Shown: positions 31,833 through 40,576, numbered from the stretch's first letter. The stretch: 47,029 nucleotides of DNA from Candidatus Coproplasma excrementavium (GCA_018715195.1 DVMA01000047.1:1-47029), one strand, 5' to 3'. The notes: generated by a model from the letters alone, not told the origin. Made by a program: numbers and translations.

Positions 31833-32090
31833 GTAAAATTTAATCTAAAGGCTATCACGGAGGACAACCGCCTTTACGTCAACCCTTAAAGAGAGCTTTC
31901 GGCAGGTGTAAGAAAGCAGGCGCGCGCAAAGGATATCACCTCCCAGCTTACCTTCCCAACCGCATGCGCGCAGTAAGAGGGTACGGTTTCATAACCCGTC
32001 ACAAGTTATGGCAAATTTCAGTTTGTTTTGGTGGTTTAAAAGCACGCGTTTTCGGTGTCCGAAATAGACGTGCTTTTTATTTTTATTTTG
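31833..32090 (+). ncRNA. Isoleucine T-box riboswitch (ileS leader)
   Basis: Leader of about 300 nt. The Stem I base GGAGG (31859-31863) pairs with CCTCC (31939-31943). Immediately before the latter is the specifier ATC (31935-31937, then A), an isoleucine codon. AGAGAG and the apical hairpin GCTTTC / GAAAGC (31895-31917) with loop GGCAGGTGTAA match T-box Stem I architecture. TGGT (32032-32035) is the tRNA acceptor-end bulge, preceded by TTTTGG (32026-32031), which can pair with CCGAAA (32059-32064). The competing terminator uses AAAAGCACG (32038-32046) / CGTGCTTTT (32069-32077) plus TTTCGG / CCGAAA, then TTTTTATTTTT. Uncharged tRNA-Ile should favour read-through into ileS. Confidence 0.88.
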
Positions 32091-32133
32091 CTGACCTTAA
32101 GAGCCGCAAAATTGCCGCCGCAAGGAGTATTTT

Positions 32134-35100
32134 ATGTATAAAAAGGTGGACACAACCTTAAATTTCCCCGCAAGGGAGCAGGAAGTAATCGACTTCTGGA
32201 ATAAGGAAAACATATTCGAAAAGTCGGTGGAAAAGAATGAGGGCGCAGAGGAATTTTCCTTCTACGACGGCCCCCCTACGGCCAACGGCAAGCCTCACAT
32301 CGGCCATATTTTGACGCGCGTAATGAAGGATATAATTCCCCGCTACCAGACCATGAAGGGCAAGCACGTTCTGCGCAAGGCCGGCTGGGATACGCATGGT
32401 CTGCCCGTCGAGTTGGAAGTTGAAAAGATGCTCGGCATGGACGGCAAGCAGGACATTGAAAAATACGGCATAGAGCCCTTCATAAAGCAGTGCAAGCAGT
32501 CTGTCTGGAAGTACAAGAGCGAGTGGGAGAGAATGTCCGAACGCGTAGGCTACTGGGCGGATATGAAGCACCCCTATGTCACTTACGACGATAACTATAT
32601 CGAGTCGGAGTGGTGGGCGCTTAAAACCATGCACGAAAAGGGTCTGCTCTACAAGGGTCATAAAATCGTGCCCTATTGCCCCCGTTGCGGCACGGCGCTC
32701 TCCTCGCACGAGGTGGCGCAAGGCTACAAGCTTGTAAAGGAAAATTCCGTAGTCGTACGCTTCAGGGTAAAGGGTGAAGAGGGCCGCTACATTCTCGCGT
32801 GGACGACCACGCCCTGGACTCTTCCCTCCAACGTAGCGCTCTGCATGAACCCCGCAGAGCCCTATGTCGAAATAGAGAGCGACGGCACGAGATATATTCT
32901 TGCAAAGGCGCTTGTCGGCAACTTCTTTGAAGATTATAAGGTAATAGCCGAAAAGAGCGGCAAGGAATGGGAGGGTCTTGAATACGAGCCCCTCTTCAAT
33001 GAGACCACCGCGGAGATTGCGCGCATTTCTCCCGCAAATATGCCTGCAAAAGCGCACTACGTTGTATGCGACACCTATGTAACAATGGGCGACGGCACGG
33101 GCGTGGTTCATATAGCTCCCGCATTCGGCGAGGACGACTATAAAGTAGGCAAAAAATATCATCTGCCCGTAGTTCAGCTTGTAAACGAGCGCGGCTGCTT
33201 TGACGAACGTTTCCCCGAAGTTGCGGGCGTGTTCGCAAAGAAGGCGGATAAGACCATAATAGAAATGCTTGAAAAGCAGGGCAGTCTGTTCAGGGTAGTA
33301 CCCTTTGAACACGATTATCCCCACTGCTGGCGCTGCGATACGCCCCTTTTGTACTACGCGCGCTCCAGCTGGTTTATCGAGGTTACAAAGGTAAAGGAGG
33401 CCATAAAGGCATCCAACCGCTCGGTAAACTGGATGCCCGAGACCATAAAGGAAGGCCGTATGGGCAACTTCCTTGAAAACGTAATTGACTGGGGTCTTTC
33501 GCGCGACAGATACTGGGGTACTCCCCTGCCCGTATGGGTATGCCCCGACTGCGGCGAGATAGAGGTTATCGGTTCCAAAAAGGAGCTCAAGGAAAAGTGC
33601 GGCATACCTGCCGACCAGGATATAGAGCTGCACAGACCTTACCTTGACAACCTCACCTGCACCTGCCCCAAGTGCGGCGGCAAGATGAAGCGCACTCCCG
33701 AAGTTATCGACTGCTGGTTCGACTCCGGTTCAATGCCTTTCGCGCAGTATCACTACCCGTTTGAAAATGCCGACCTGTTCAAGGAGACCTTCCCCGCCGA
33801 CTTCATTTCCGAGGCGGTGGACCAGACCCGCGGCTGGTTCTATACCCTGCTGGTTGTAAACACCATACTCTTCGGCACGGCACCCTTCAAAAACTGCATA
33901 GTTCTGGGCCACGTAAACGACAAAAACGGCATAAAGATGTCCAAGCACAAGGGCAACGTGGTTGACCCCTGGTCGGTGCTCGATAAGCAGGGCGCAGACG
34001 CCGTTCGCTGGTATTTCTACACCTCGTCAGCACCCTGGCTGCCCTCCAGATTCTATGAGGACGCCGTATCCGAAGCTCAGCGCAAATACCTCGGCACGCT
34101 GTGGAATACGTACGCATTCTTTACGCTGTATGCCGAAATAGATAAATATAACCCCGCCGAATATTCGCTCAAAGAGTGCAAGCTTTCGCTCATGGACAAG
34201 TGGATACTTTCCAAGCTCAACAGCCTTGTAAAACTGGTGGATGAGCACCTTGCCCGCTATGAAATCACCGAAAGTTCGCGCGCCATTCAGGACTTTGCGG
34301 ACGTACTCTCCAACTGGTACGTGCGCCGTTGCCGCGAAAGGTACTGGGGCAGCGATATGACGGACGACAAGGCCGCCGCGTACACCACGCTCTACACCGT
34401 GCTTGTCACGCTCGCAAAGGTGACCGCGCCCTATACGCCGTTCGTTGCAGAAATGATATACCGCAACCTCGTTCCCGAATTCTTCAAGGACGCACCCGAA
34501 TCTGTTCACCTTTGCCGCTTCCCCGAGGCGGACGAAAGCCTTATCGATTCCGAGCTTGAAGACGGAATGGAGGGCGTGCTCGATATAGTTGTAAACGGCA
34601 GGTCTGCGCGCAATGCGGGCAACCTTAAAAACCGTCAGCCGCTCGCCGAAATGGTGGTCGTATCCGAAAAGCCTCTGCACCTTTCTGAAGAGGAAAAGGC
34701 AATCGTGCTTGAAGAACTCAACGTAAAGACCATGAAGCTCGCGGCAGACGCGTCGCTGTATATAAAGCACAGATTAAAGCCCCAGCTCAAGACGCTCGGA
34801 CCCAAGTACGGCAAACAGCTCGGCGCTATATCCAAGTTCCTTGCAGAATGCAACGCCGAGGAAGTGCTTGCAGGTATCCGCAAGGACGGCGGCTATTCAG
34901 TTCCCGGTCTTGACGGCGTAACGCTTGCACTTGAAGATTTGCAGGTGTTCTCCGACAGCGCCAACGGCTATGTTGCACAGTCGGATAAGGGCATAACGGT
35001 GGCGCTCTCCACAAAGCTCACCGAAGAACTTATCGATGAGGGCGTGGAGCGCGAAATCGTGTCCAAGATACAGAATATGCGCAAGGAAGCGGGCTTTGAA

Positions 35101-35286
35101 GTTACCGACAGAATATGCGTATTCTTCAAGGGTGAAGGCCGCGCCGCAAAGGTTATGCACACCGCAAACTTTGCAAAGGACGTGCTTGCCGACTGCGTGA
35201 CCGAAGGCGATGCTCCCGAGGGTGCTTTTGCAAAAGAGCAGAACATCAACGGCGAAAAGATAGAAATTGCCGTAATCAGAAAGTAA
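32134..35286 (+). CDS. ileS: Isoleucyl-tRNA synthetase, IleS2 type
   Basis: 1050 residues, class I synthetase. HIGH at 55-58 in PHIGHILTRV; KMSKH at 601-605, ending in His rather than the usual Ser. The editing domain has the threonine-rich WTTTPWTLPSN near 227. Cysteine pairs in CPRCGTA, CPDCGE and CTCPKCGG fit zinc binding. The C-terminal anticodon domain ends with the DUF5915-like segment of the longer eukaryote-like IleRS2 group, which is associated with low mupirocin sensitivity. Controlled by the isoleucine T-box directly upstream, whose specifier codon agrees. AAGGAG supports the start. Monocistronic, with a terminator at 35304. Confidence 0.96.
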   Translation: MYKKVDTTLNFPAREQEVIDFWNKENIFEKSVEKNEGAEEFSFYDGPPTANGKPHIGHILTRVMKDIIPRYQTMKGKHVLRKAGWDTHGLPVELEVEKMLGMDGKQDIEKYGIEPFIKQCKQSVWKYKSEWERMSERVGYWADMKHPYVTYDDNYIESEWWALKTMHEKGLLYKGHKIVPYCPRCGTALSSHEVAQGYKLVKENSVVVRFRVKGEEGRYILAWTTTPWTLPSNVALCMNPAEPYVEIESDGTRYILAKALVGNFFEDYKVIAEKSGKEWEGLEYEPLFNETTAEIARISPANMPAKAHYVVCDTYVTMGDGTGVVHIAPAFGEDDYKVGKKYHLPVVQLVNERGCFDERFPEVAGVFAKKADKTIIEMLEKQGSLFRVVPFEHDYPHCWRCDTPLLYYARSSWFIEVTKVKEAIKASNRSVNWMPETIKEGRMGNFLENVIDWGLSRDRYWGTPLPVWVCPDCGEIEVIGSKKELKEKCGIPADQDIELHRPYLDNLTCTCPKCGGKMKRTPEVIDCWFDSGSMPFAQYHYPFENADLFKETFPADFISEAVDQTRGWFYTLLVVNTILFGTAPFKNCIVLGHVNDKNGIKMSKHKGNVVDPWSVLDKQGADAVRWYFYTSSAPWLPSRFYEDAVSEAQRKYLGTLWNTYAFFTLYAEIDKYNPAEYSLKECKLSLMDKWILSKLNSLVKLVDEHLARYEITESSRAIQDFADVLSNWYVRRCRERYWGSDMTDDKAAAYTTLYTVLVTLAKVTAPYTPFVAEMIYRNLVPEFFKDAPESVHLCRFPEADESLIDSELEDGMEGVLDIVVNGRSARNAGNLKNRQPLAEMVVVSEKPLHLSEEEKAIVLEELNVKTMKLAADASLYIKHRLKPQLKTLGPKYGKQLGAISKFLAECNAEEVLAGIRKDGGYSVPGLDGVTLALEDLQVFSDSANGYVAQSDKGITVALSTKLTEELIDEGVEREIVSKIQNMRKEAGFEVTDRICVFFKGEGRAAKVMHTANFAKDVLADCVTEGDAPEGAFAKEQNINGEKIEIAVIRK

Positions 35287-35303
35287 ATTTTTTAAAATTG
35301 CAG

Positions 35304-35336
35304 AGGCCGCGGATGGAATACCATCCGCGGCCTTTT
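35304..35336 (+). terminator. Intrinsic terminator of ileS
   Basis: A 13-bp perfect stem (35304-35316 with 35321-35333), loop AATA, ending in TTTT. Confidence 0.88.
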
Positions 35337-35350
35337 CATACTTATAAAGT

Positions 35351-35572
35351 ATGACGGCTTGGGATTTGACGCGCGGAAAGAGCGCAAAAATAACAAAGGT
35401 AAATTTAAGCGGAGCGGCGGCCGAAAGGCTGACTGCGCTCGGCTTTGTGCGCGGCGCAAAAGTTTTGTCGGGCGGGCGTTCGCTTATGGACAGCAGCATA
35501 CTTTTAATGTGCGGCGCGGTAAGGCTTGCCGCGCGCAGGTGCGTTGCCGAGCTTATCGAGGTGGCGCAATGA
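35351..35572 (+). CDS. feoA: Ferrous iron transport protein FeoA
   Basis: 73 residues, one SH3-like beta barrel. FeoA features: GKSAKITKVNLSG, the turn AERLTALGFVRGAKV, and a terminal AAAR-type strand (RLAARRCVAELIEV). FeoA proteins interact with FeoB to aid Fe(II) uptake. No clear ribosome binding site or promoter was found in the 14 bp between the ileS terminator and ATG, so read-through may supply the transcript. It overlaps feoB by 4 nt (ATGA). Confidence 0.88.
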   Translation: MTAWDLTRGKSAKITKVNLSGAAAERLTALGFVRGAKVLSGGRSLMDSSILLMCGAVRLAARRCVAELIEVAQ

Positions 35573-37224
35573 AGGTAGTGCTTGCGGGCAACCCCAACGC
35601 GGGCAAGACGACCCTTTTCAACGCGCTCACGCACAGTCGGCTTAAAACGGGCAACTGGCACGGCGTTACCACGCGGCCATATATCAAGGTGCACCGCGGC
35701 ATTACCTATGCGGACGTGCCGGGCATGTACTCCTTCAACGGTTATTCAATGGAGGAGGCCTCCGCGGCGGAGGAGATAAAGTCAGCGGACGTGGTTGTAA
35801 ACGTAGTGGACGGGCTGACGCTGAAAAATTCGCTCTCGCTCACCCGCGCAATTGTAAATATAAACAGCTGTACAATTGTGTACGTAAGCAAACTCGGTGC
35901 GCTTAAAAAGAGGGGCGGCAGGCTGGATTGCGCCGCTCTCTCCCGCGCCATAGGCCTGCCCGTAGTTACTGAAATTGCGCAGCTCAAAGCGCTTTTGCGC
36001 ACCTTTTCATTGCAGAAAAAAAGCGATTGTCCGCAGATAAAAAATTTCAGCCAGAGTGCAATAGATGCGGCATACTATGGGGGTAATCTCAATTTCAGCC
36101 GTGCGGAAAAGCTGTTTTACAATAAATATTTTGCGCTCGCATTTTTTATATTTTCAATAATTTTAATGTTCTTTATGGCCTTCTTCCCGGGTATGCCCGG
36201 TGACGCGCTCAAAAACGCAACCGAATGGCTGATAACCGTAAAGGCGGGGGAGGCTGTAAAAAGTTTTCTGCCTGCGGGAAAGGTGCAGTCGCTTGTGTGC
36301 GACGGCATAATAGGCGGCGCGGGCGGCGTACTATCCTTTGTGCCGCAGCTCGCCGTGCTGTACCTTTTTCTTACTCTTCTGGACGAAAGCGGAATAATGT
36401 CCGCGCTGTCGTTTGTCACGGACGGAGTATTTGCAAAGGTACATCTTTCGGGGCGGGCGGCCTTTTCGCTGATATCGGGTTTCGGGTGTACGGCGGCGGC
36501 CATTATGACTACGCGCGGCTTTACTTCGCGTACCTCGCAGCTGAGAACTGTGGCCATACTGCCGTTTATTCCCTGCGGCGCAAAGATGCCCGTCTTTCTC
36601 ACGCTTCTTTCTCCGCTCTTTAAAAATCCATTTCCCGCAATATGCATTCTTTACTTTGCGGGCATAGCGGCCGCGCTGGGTGCCTGCGCTCTGTTCAAAG
36701 GCGGCGGGGAGGATATGCTCTCGGAAGTGGCTCCCATATCTCTTCCGCAGCCCGTCGCCGTTTTAAAAAAGTTGTATTTTTACATCAAAGGGTTTATAAT
36801 TAAGGTAGCAACGGCCGTGCTGCTCTTCTGCATAGTCAGCTGGGTGCTTTCCAACTTTACATTCACTTTTACGCCCTGCGAAGTGGAGGAGAGTATGCTT
36901 GCCTCCATAAGCCGCCTTGTACTGCCGCTGTTTGTGCCTATGGGATTTGACGACTGGCGCCTCGCATACGCAATGATATCGGGTTTTGCGGCTAAGGAAA
37001 ACATCGCCGCCACGATAGGCGTGCTTATGCCCGAGGGAGCGGGACTCTCCCTTGCATCGGGCATTGCCGCAAGCGTGTTTGTGCTTGCCTGCCCTGCGTG
37101 CGTATCGGCGTTTGCGGCCTCCTGCCGCGAAATCGGCGTAAAATATACCTTAAAATTTTTCTTTATTCAGCTCGTGGTGGCTTTTTTAAGCGCATATCTC
37201 ATACATTTACTGTTATCGCTATGA
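35569..37224 (+). CDS. feoB: Ferrous iron transporter FeoB, short, lacking a G4 motif
   Basis: 551 residues from the ATG overlapping feoA; most FeoB proteins exceed 650. The N-terminal GTPase has G1 GNPNAGKTT, G2 region GNWHGVTT and G3 DVPGMYSF. At the position of G4, where FeoB has NMMDEAKKRG, it reads VSKLGALKKRG, so the Asn and Asp that select guanine are missing. The membrane domain keeps both FeoB gate motifs, GFGCTAAAIMTTR and PFIPCGAKMPVF, and about eight to nine TM helices. It should import Fe(II), or possibly Mn(II), but nucleotide specificity may be altered. The last 4 nt overlap the pseudouridine synthase gene. Confidence 0.9.
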   Translation: MKVVLAGNPNAGKTTLFNALTHSRLKTGNWHGVTTRPYIKVHRGITYADVPGMYSFNGYSMEEASAAEEIKSADVVVNVVDGLTLKNSLSLTRAIVNINSCTIVYVSKLGALKKRGGRLDCAALSRAIGLPVVTEIAQLKALLRTFSLQKKSDCPQIKNFSQSAIDAAYYGGNLNFSRAEKLFYNKYFALAFFIFSIILMFFMAFFPGMPGDALKNATEWLITVKAGEAVKSFLPAGKVQSLVCDGIIGGAGGVLSFVPQLAVLYLFLTLLDESGIMSALSFVTDGVFAKVHLSGRAAFSLISGFGCTAAAIMTTRGFTSRTSQLRTVAILPFIPCGAKMPVFLTLLSPLFKNPFPAICILYFAGIAAALGACALFKGGGEDMLSEVAPISLPQPVAVLKKLYFYIKGFIIKVATAVLLFCIVSWVLSNFTFTFTPCEVEESMLASISRLVLPLFVPMGFDDWRLAYAMISGFAAKENIAATIGVLMPEGAGLSLASGIAASVFVLACPACVSAFAASCREIGVKYTLKFFFIQLVVAFLSAYLIHLLLSL

Positions 37225-38045
37225 AAAAATTTACCGTAAGTCAGCCTTCCGACCTCAAAACGTTCACAGATGAAACATATCCGCAGGGCAGTTTTGCCTT
37301 TGCGGCTCTTCTGCGTGCTCGCGATATAAGGGTGAACGGCGTGCGTACCGATAAAAACGTCCGTCTGTCTGTCGGGGACGAGGTGACTTATTACACCACG
37401 CCCGCACAGCAGTCCAAGCCCAGTCATAATGTGGCGTACGAGGATGATAATATTGTAATCTGCGATAAGTTTTCGGGTGTATCCACGGAGGGACTGCTCT
37501 CGGAACTGTGCGAAAGCGGAACTTATTTTGCCGTACACCGTCTGGACAGAAATACCGAAGGCCTTATAATATACGCAAAAAATCAGCCCGCAAAGGAGGA
37601 GTTGGAGGAGGCGTTCCGCCTTCACCGCATACATAAAACATACCTTGCGCTGTGCAAGAACAACTTTTCCCGTCCCGCGGCAACCTTGCGTGCATACCTC
37701 AAAAAGGATGAAAAGTCTGCCACGGTCACAATTTCTCCCGTTATGCGCCGCGGATTTTCAGAAATCATTACCGAGTACAAGGTTCTGGAAAGACGGGGGG
37801 ATGTGGCTCTCGTTCAGATAGCTCTGCATACAGGCAAGACGCACCAGATACGCGCCCATATGGCATACATCGGCTGTCCGCTTGTGGGGGACGAAAAGTA
37901 CGGCGATTCTGCGCTCAATAAAAAGTATGGCGCGCGCCGTCAGCGCCTTGTGGCAAAAAAACTCACTTTTGAGCTTGCGGGCGCGCTCTCCTATCTCAAC
38001 GATAAGACGTTTGAAAGCGCCTTTATGCCGGAAATTTCCCGCTGA
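37221..38045 (+). CDS. RluA-family pseudouridine synthase
   Basis: 274 residues from the ATG at 37221, overlapping the feoB stop (ATGA). An S4-like RNA-binding segment (about 28-56, ARDIRVNGVRTDKNVRLSVG) precedes the catalytic domain, with HRLDRNTEGL containing catalytic Asp109, then KTYLALC and HTGKTHQIRAHMAYIGCPLVGD. It converts uridine to pseudouridine in rRNA or tRNA; the site is not predictable (RluD/YlyB/YjbO-like are all possible). Coupling to feoB is probably positional rather than functional. Confidence 0.9.
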   Translation: MKKFTVSQPSDLKTFTDETYPQGSFAFAALLRARDIRVNGVRTDKNVRLSVGDEVTYYTTPAQQSKPSHNVAYEDDNIVICDKFSGVSTEGLLSELCESGTYFAVHRLDRNTEGLIIYAKNQPAKEELEEAFRLHRIHKTYLALCKNNFSRPAATLRAYLKKDEKSATVTISPVMRRGFSEIITEYKVLERRGDVALVQIALHTGKTHQIRAHMAYIGCPLVGDEKYGDSALNKKYGARRQRLVAKKLTFELAGALSYLNDKTFESAFMPEISR

Positions 38046-38241
38046 CAGCCTTTAAATTTGCTTTTTACGCTCAATTTTCGTTTTTATCTGAATACACAAA
38101 TTAAAATGACTGTACAAAGCAGTACGGCCGAATTTTTTTGGAGGTCAGGCACGCCGCATATAATCACCGCATATAAACGGACGCCCACCCCCGCATATAG
38201 TAACAGACACCCGCTATACAAAAAATACCGCGCATTGCAAT

Positions 38242-38271
38242 AAAAAAGCCGTCCGCGATTTAAGCGGACGG
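38242..38271 (-). terminator. Terminator of citrate synthase, possibly bidirectional
   Basis: Stem CCGTCCGC (38249-38256) / GCGGACGG (38264-38271). On the minus strand it is followed by CTTTTTTATT. On the plus strand TAATTTTATTT follows, which could also stop the pseudouridine synthase transcript. No other feature was seen in 38046-38241. Confidence 0.85.
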
Positions 38272-38276
38272 TAATT

Positions 38277-39653
38277 TTATTTGCGTTCATCCATTGGAAT
38301 ATATTCGCAGTCGGGCTTTACGCAGTGGTAGGAAGGCCTTATAATTCTGTTGCCGTTTATAAGTTCTTCCATGCGGTGCGCGCTCCAGCCGCCCACACGC
38401 GAAATGGCAAACAGTGGCGTGTACAAATCTGTGGGCAGGTTGAGCATCGAATACACAAATCCCGAATATAGATCCACGTTTGCGCAGACGGGTTTGGAAA
38501 GTTTGTGCTGTTCGTTAATCAGCCGCTTTGCAGAATTTTCCACCGTTTCGTATAAGTGGAATTCTTCCTCTCTGCCCTTTTCAACGGCGAGTTTTTCGGC
38601 GTACTTTTTAAGTATCTCCGCCCTCGGATCGGAAAGGGTATATACCGCGTGACCCATGCCGTATACCAGGCCTGCGTGGTCGAAAGTCTCTCTCTTGAGA
38701 ATTTTATCGATGTAGTCGGTGACCGTGCGCTCCTTCCAGTCGGCAACGTTCTCCTTTATGTTCTGCATCATCTGCATAACTTTAATGTTTGCGCCGCCGT
38801 GCTTGGGGCCCTTCAGCGAGCCGAGCGAGGCCGCCATTGAAGAGTAAGTATCCGTGCCCGAAGAGGTGACAACGTGCGTGGTGAACGTAGAGTTGTTGCC
38901 GCCGCCGTGGTCGGCGTGCAGAATGAGAGCTATGTCCAGAACCTTTGCTTCAAGGTCGGTAAAATCGCTGTCCTTTCTTAAAATATGCAGAATATTCTGC
39001 GCTGTGGAGTATTCGGGCTTGGGTTTGTGAATTATCAACGAACCGTCGTTCGTGCTGTAATAGCGGTACGAGCGGTATGCGTAAATGGCAATCATGGGGA
39101 ACTGCGCAATCAGCTGCAGACACTGCCTTAACACGTTGGAAATGCTCACGTTGTCGGGGTCGGGGTCGTAGCTGTAAAGGTTGAGCACGCAGCGTGCCAG
39201 CATGTTCATCATATCTTTTGAAGGCGACTTCATAATCACGTCGCGCACAAAATTGCGCGGCAGTACCCTGAAATCTGCCAGCATTTCAGAAAACTGTTCA
39301 AATTCCGCTCTGGTCGGAAGTTTTCCGAACAGAAGGAGATATACCGTCTCTTCAAATCCGAAGCGGTTTTCGGCTATGCAGTTTTTTACAATGTCCTTTA
39401 CGTCGTATCCCTGATAGCGCAGTATGCCCGGTATTTCTTTGCGGACACCGTCCTTTACTTCCCAGGAAGTTACTTCAGAAATTTCTGTTAGACCGCACAA
39501 AACTCCCTTGCCGTTGCGCTCCCTCAGCCCGCGTTTTACATCGTATTCAGTGTAGAGCGAAGGGTCTATTCGGTTGGAAAGTGCGCTCTTTTCGGCAAGT
39601 TCTGAAATTGTGTAAGAATACTTGACCAAAAGGTTGGCTTCATTAAAATCCAC
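38277..39653 (-). CDS. gltA: Citrate synthase
   Basis: 458 residues from a GTG start at 39653 with GGAG 9 nt upstream. The frame remains open to an ATG at 39746, but that lies upstream of the promoter, so it cannot be used. Condenses oxaloacetate and acetyl-CoA. Conserved blocks: LHADHGGGNNSTFTTHVV with an active-site His, GPKHGGAN, the catalytic-His GMGHAVYTLSDPRAE, and the C-terminal RVGGWSAHRMEEL arginine segment. Length and sequence fit the clostridial/Gram-positive form. It stands alone, convergent with the pseudouridine synthase gene and divergent from the sigma-factor operon. Confidence 0.95.
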   Translation of the reverse strand: MDFNEANLLVKYSYTISELAEKSALSNRIDPSLYTEYDVKRGLRERNGKGVLCGLTEISEVTSWEVKDGVRKEIPGILRYQGYDVKDIVKNCIAENRFGFEETVYLLLFGKLPTRAEFEQFSEMLADFRVLPRNFVRDVIMKSPSKDMMNMLARCVLNLYSYDPDPDNVSISNVLRQCLQLIAQFPMIAIYAYRSYRYYSTNDGSLIIHKPKPEYSTAQNILHILRKDSDFTDLEAKVLDIALILHADHGGGNNSTFTTHVVTSSGTDTYSSMAASLGSLKGPKHGGANIKVMQMMQNIKENVADWKERTVTDYIDKILKRETFDHAGLVYGMGHAVYTLSDPRAEILKKYAEKLAVEKGREEEFHLYETVENSAKRLINEQHKLSKPVCANVDLYSGFVYSMLNLPTDLYTPLFAISRVGGWSAHRMEELINGNRIIRPSYHCVKPDCEYIPMDERK

Positions 39654-39705
39654 TATATCAACTCCGATACTAAAATTTACGGCAATCTTTGCGGTAATTT
39701 TATAT

Positions 39706-39734
39706 ATAATACCACAAACCCTCGGCTTTGTCAA
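39706..39734 (-). promoter_or_regulatory. Sigma-A promoter of citrate synthase
   Basis: On the minus strand TTGACA (39734-39729), 17 bp, TATTAT (39711-39706). It places transcription start near 39699, 46 nt before the GTG. Confidence 0.82.
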
Positions 39735-39822
39735 ATGAATATTCAAAGCGGCCCTTCAAATATGAATATTTATGCATAACTAATGATTTATTATGCAAAA
39801 CGTTTTTATTTGCCGCATTTAT

Positions 39823-39847
39823 GTTTTTGCGGGCCCGCACAGGGTTA
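39823..39847 (+). promoter_or_regulatory. Possible SigB-type promoter of the partner-switch operon
   Basis: GTTTTT (39823-39828), 13 bp, GGGTTA (39842-39847). This resembles the SigB-family consensus GTTTAA-(12-15)-GGGTAT. No good sigma-A promoter was found in the same interval, so autoregulation is plausible. Confidence 0.38.
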
Positions 39848-39923
39848 TAAGTAAGTATACGCAAACACAAGTAGTCCCCGCGAGGCGCCGAAAGCGTTTT
39901 ACGGGGCGAAAGGAGAATAATTT

Positions 39924-40229
39924 ATGCAGAACGTTAAACTTATCTCTGCCGAAGATAAACTGGTTATTGCCCTCTATGGCGAGATAGATTCGGCCGTTTC
40001 GGATGATTTTTACGCGCAGGTAAGCGCCATCTATAACCACGATAAAAAGGATATAGAATTCGATTGCTCCGCGCTCACTTTCATAGACAGTACCACGCTG
40101 GGTACATTCGTTAAAATTTTCAAACATCTGAAGCAGGACGGGCACACGTTCGCGCTTAAAAACGTGCAGCAGAGAATCAAAAAACTCTTCCAGATCTGCG
40201 CGCTCGACACCATTATGGAGATAGACTGA
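39924..40229 (+). CDS. STAS-domain anti-sigma factor antagonist (SpoIIAA/RsbV-like)
   Basis: 101 residues, a single STAS domain. The phosphorylatable serine is Ser56 in TFIDSTTLG, the same number as in B. subtilis RsbV. LVIALYGEIDSAVSDDF at the N-terminus matches the family beta-strand/helix. Unphosphorylated, it should bind the anti-sigma kinase and free the sigma factor. AAAGGAG supports the start. Its stop overlaps the next start by one base (TGATG). This is the first gene of a four-gene coupled operon. Confidence 0.92.
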   Translation: MQNVKLISAEDKLVIALYGEIDSAVSDDFYAQVSAIYNHDKKDIEFDCSALTFIDSTTLGTFVKIFKHLKQDGHTFALKNVQQRIKKLFQICALDTIMEID

Positions 40230-40576
40230 TGAAAGAATTTTCTGTAAGGTTCGACCTTTCGGACAGTGAATTTAATACTGCTTTAAGGCTTGTTGCGGGT
40301 GCGCTCTGCTCACTCGCCGAAAAGGACGTGGACGCCGCCGAAGATTTCAAAGTGTGCGTAACAGAGAGTGCGCTTATACTCAAAAATTGCGGCTTTAAGA
40401 CGCTGAACGCCACATTCTGTGCGCAGGACGGCGTAAAAGCTGTACTCAGCGGCGAGGGCGGAACTCCCGCCGATGCCGATAACGAGCTTTCGCTTGCGCT
40501 GATAGGCGCTCTCATGAACGGTTGCAGCATTGACCGCAGCGGTGACGTCATAAAATCGGTGACGCTTGAATTATGA
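40229..40576 (+). CDS. Degenerate RsbW/SpoIIAB-like protein (pseudokinase candidate)
   Basis: 115 residues. Not obviously a known family, but AEDFKVCVTESALILKNCGF aligns with the N-box helix of RsbW/SpoIIAB (EDLKIAVSEACTNAVQHAY). Glu46 is kept while the magnesium-binding Asn is Ile50 and the following His is Cys54. The glycine-rich ATP-lid boxes are missing and the protein is about 30 residues short, so kinase activity is unlikely. Its place between the STAS and sigma genes is where spoIIAB sits in spoIIA operons, which supports homology by descent. It overlaps the sigma gene by 4 nt. It may bind the STAS protein or sigma without phosphorylating. Confidence 0.6.
   Translation: MKEFSVRFDLSDSEFNTALRLVAGALCSLAEKDVDAAEDFKVCVTESALILKNCGFKTLNATFCAQDGVKAVLSGEGGTPADADNELSLALIGALMNGCSIDRSGDVIKSVTLEL

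Noticed and set aside
31970-32000. GGGTACGG...AACCC segment considered as the T-box antiterminator
   Set aside because: It lacks the UGG bulge. The TGGT at 32032-32035, next to the competing terminator, fits better; this segment is more likely Stem II or III.
32158-33633. Minus-strand open frame of 491 codons opposite ileS
   Set aside because: Same codon-bias effect, with no ribosome binding site and no domain.
17960-38271. The shared CCGTCCGC/GCGGACGG stems at 17960-17985 and 38249-38271 as a mobile repeat
   Set aside because: Only the 8-bp stem and part of the loop agree. Both are normal terminators, so convergence is a sufficient explanation.
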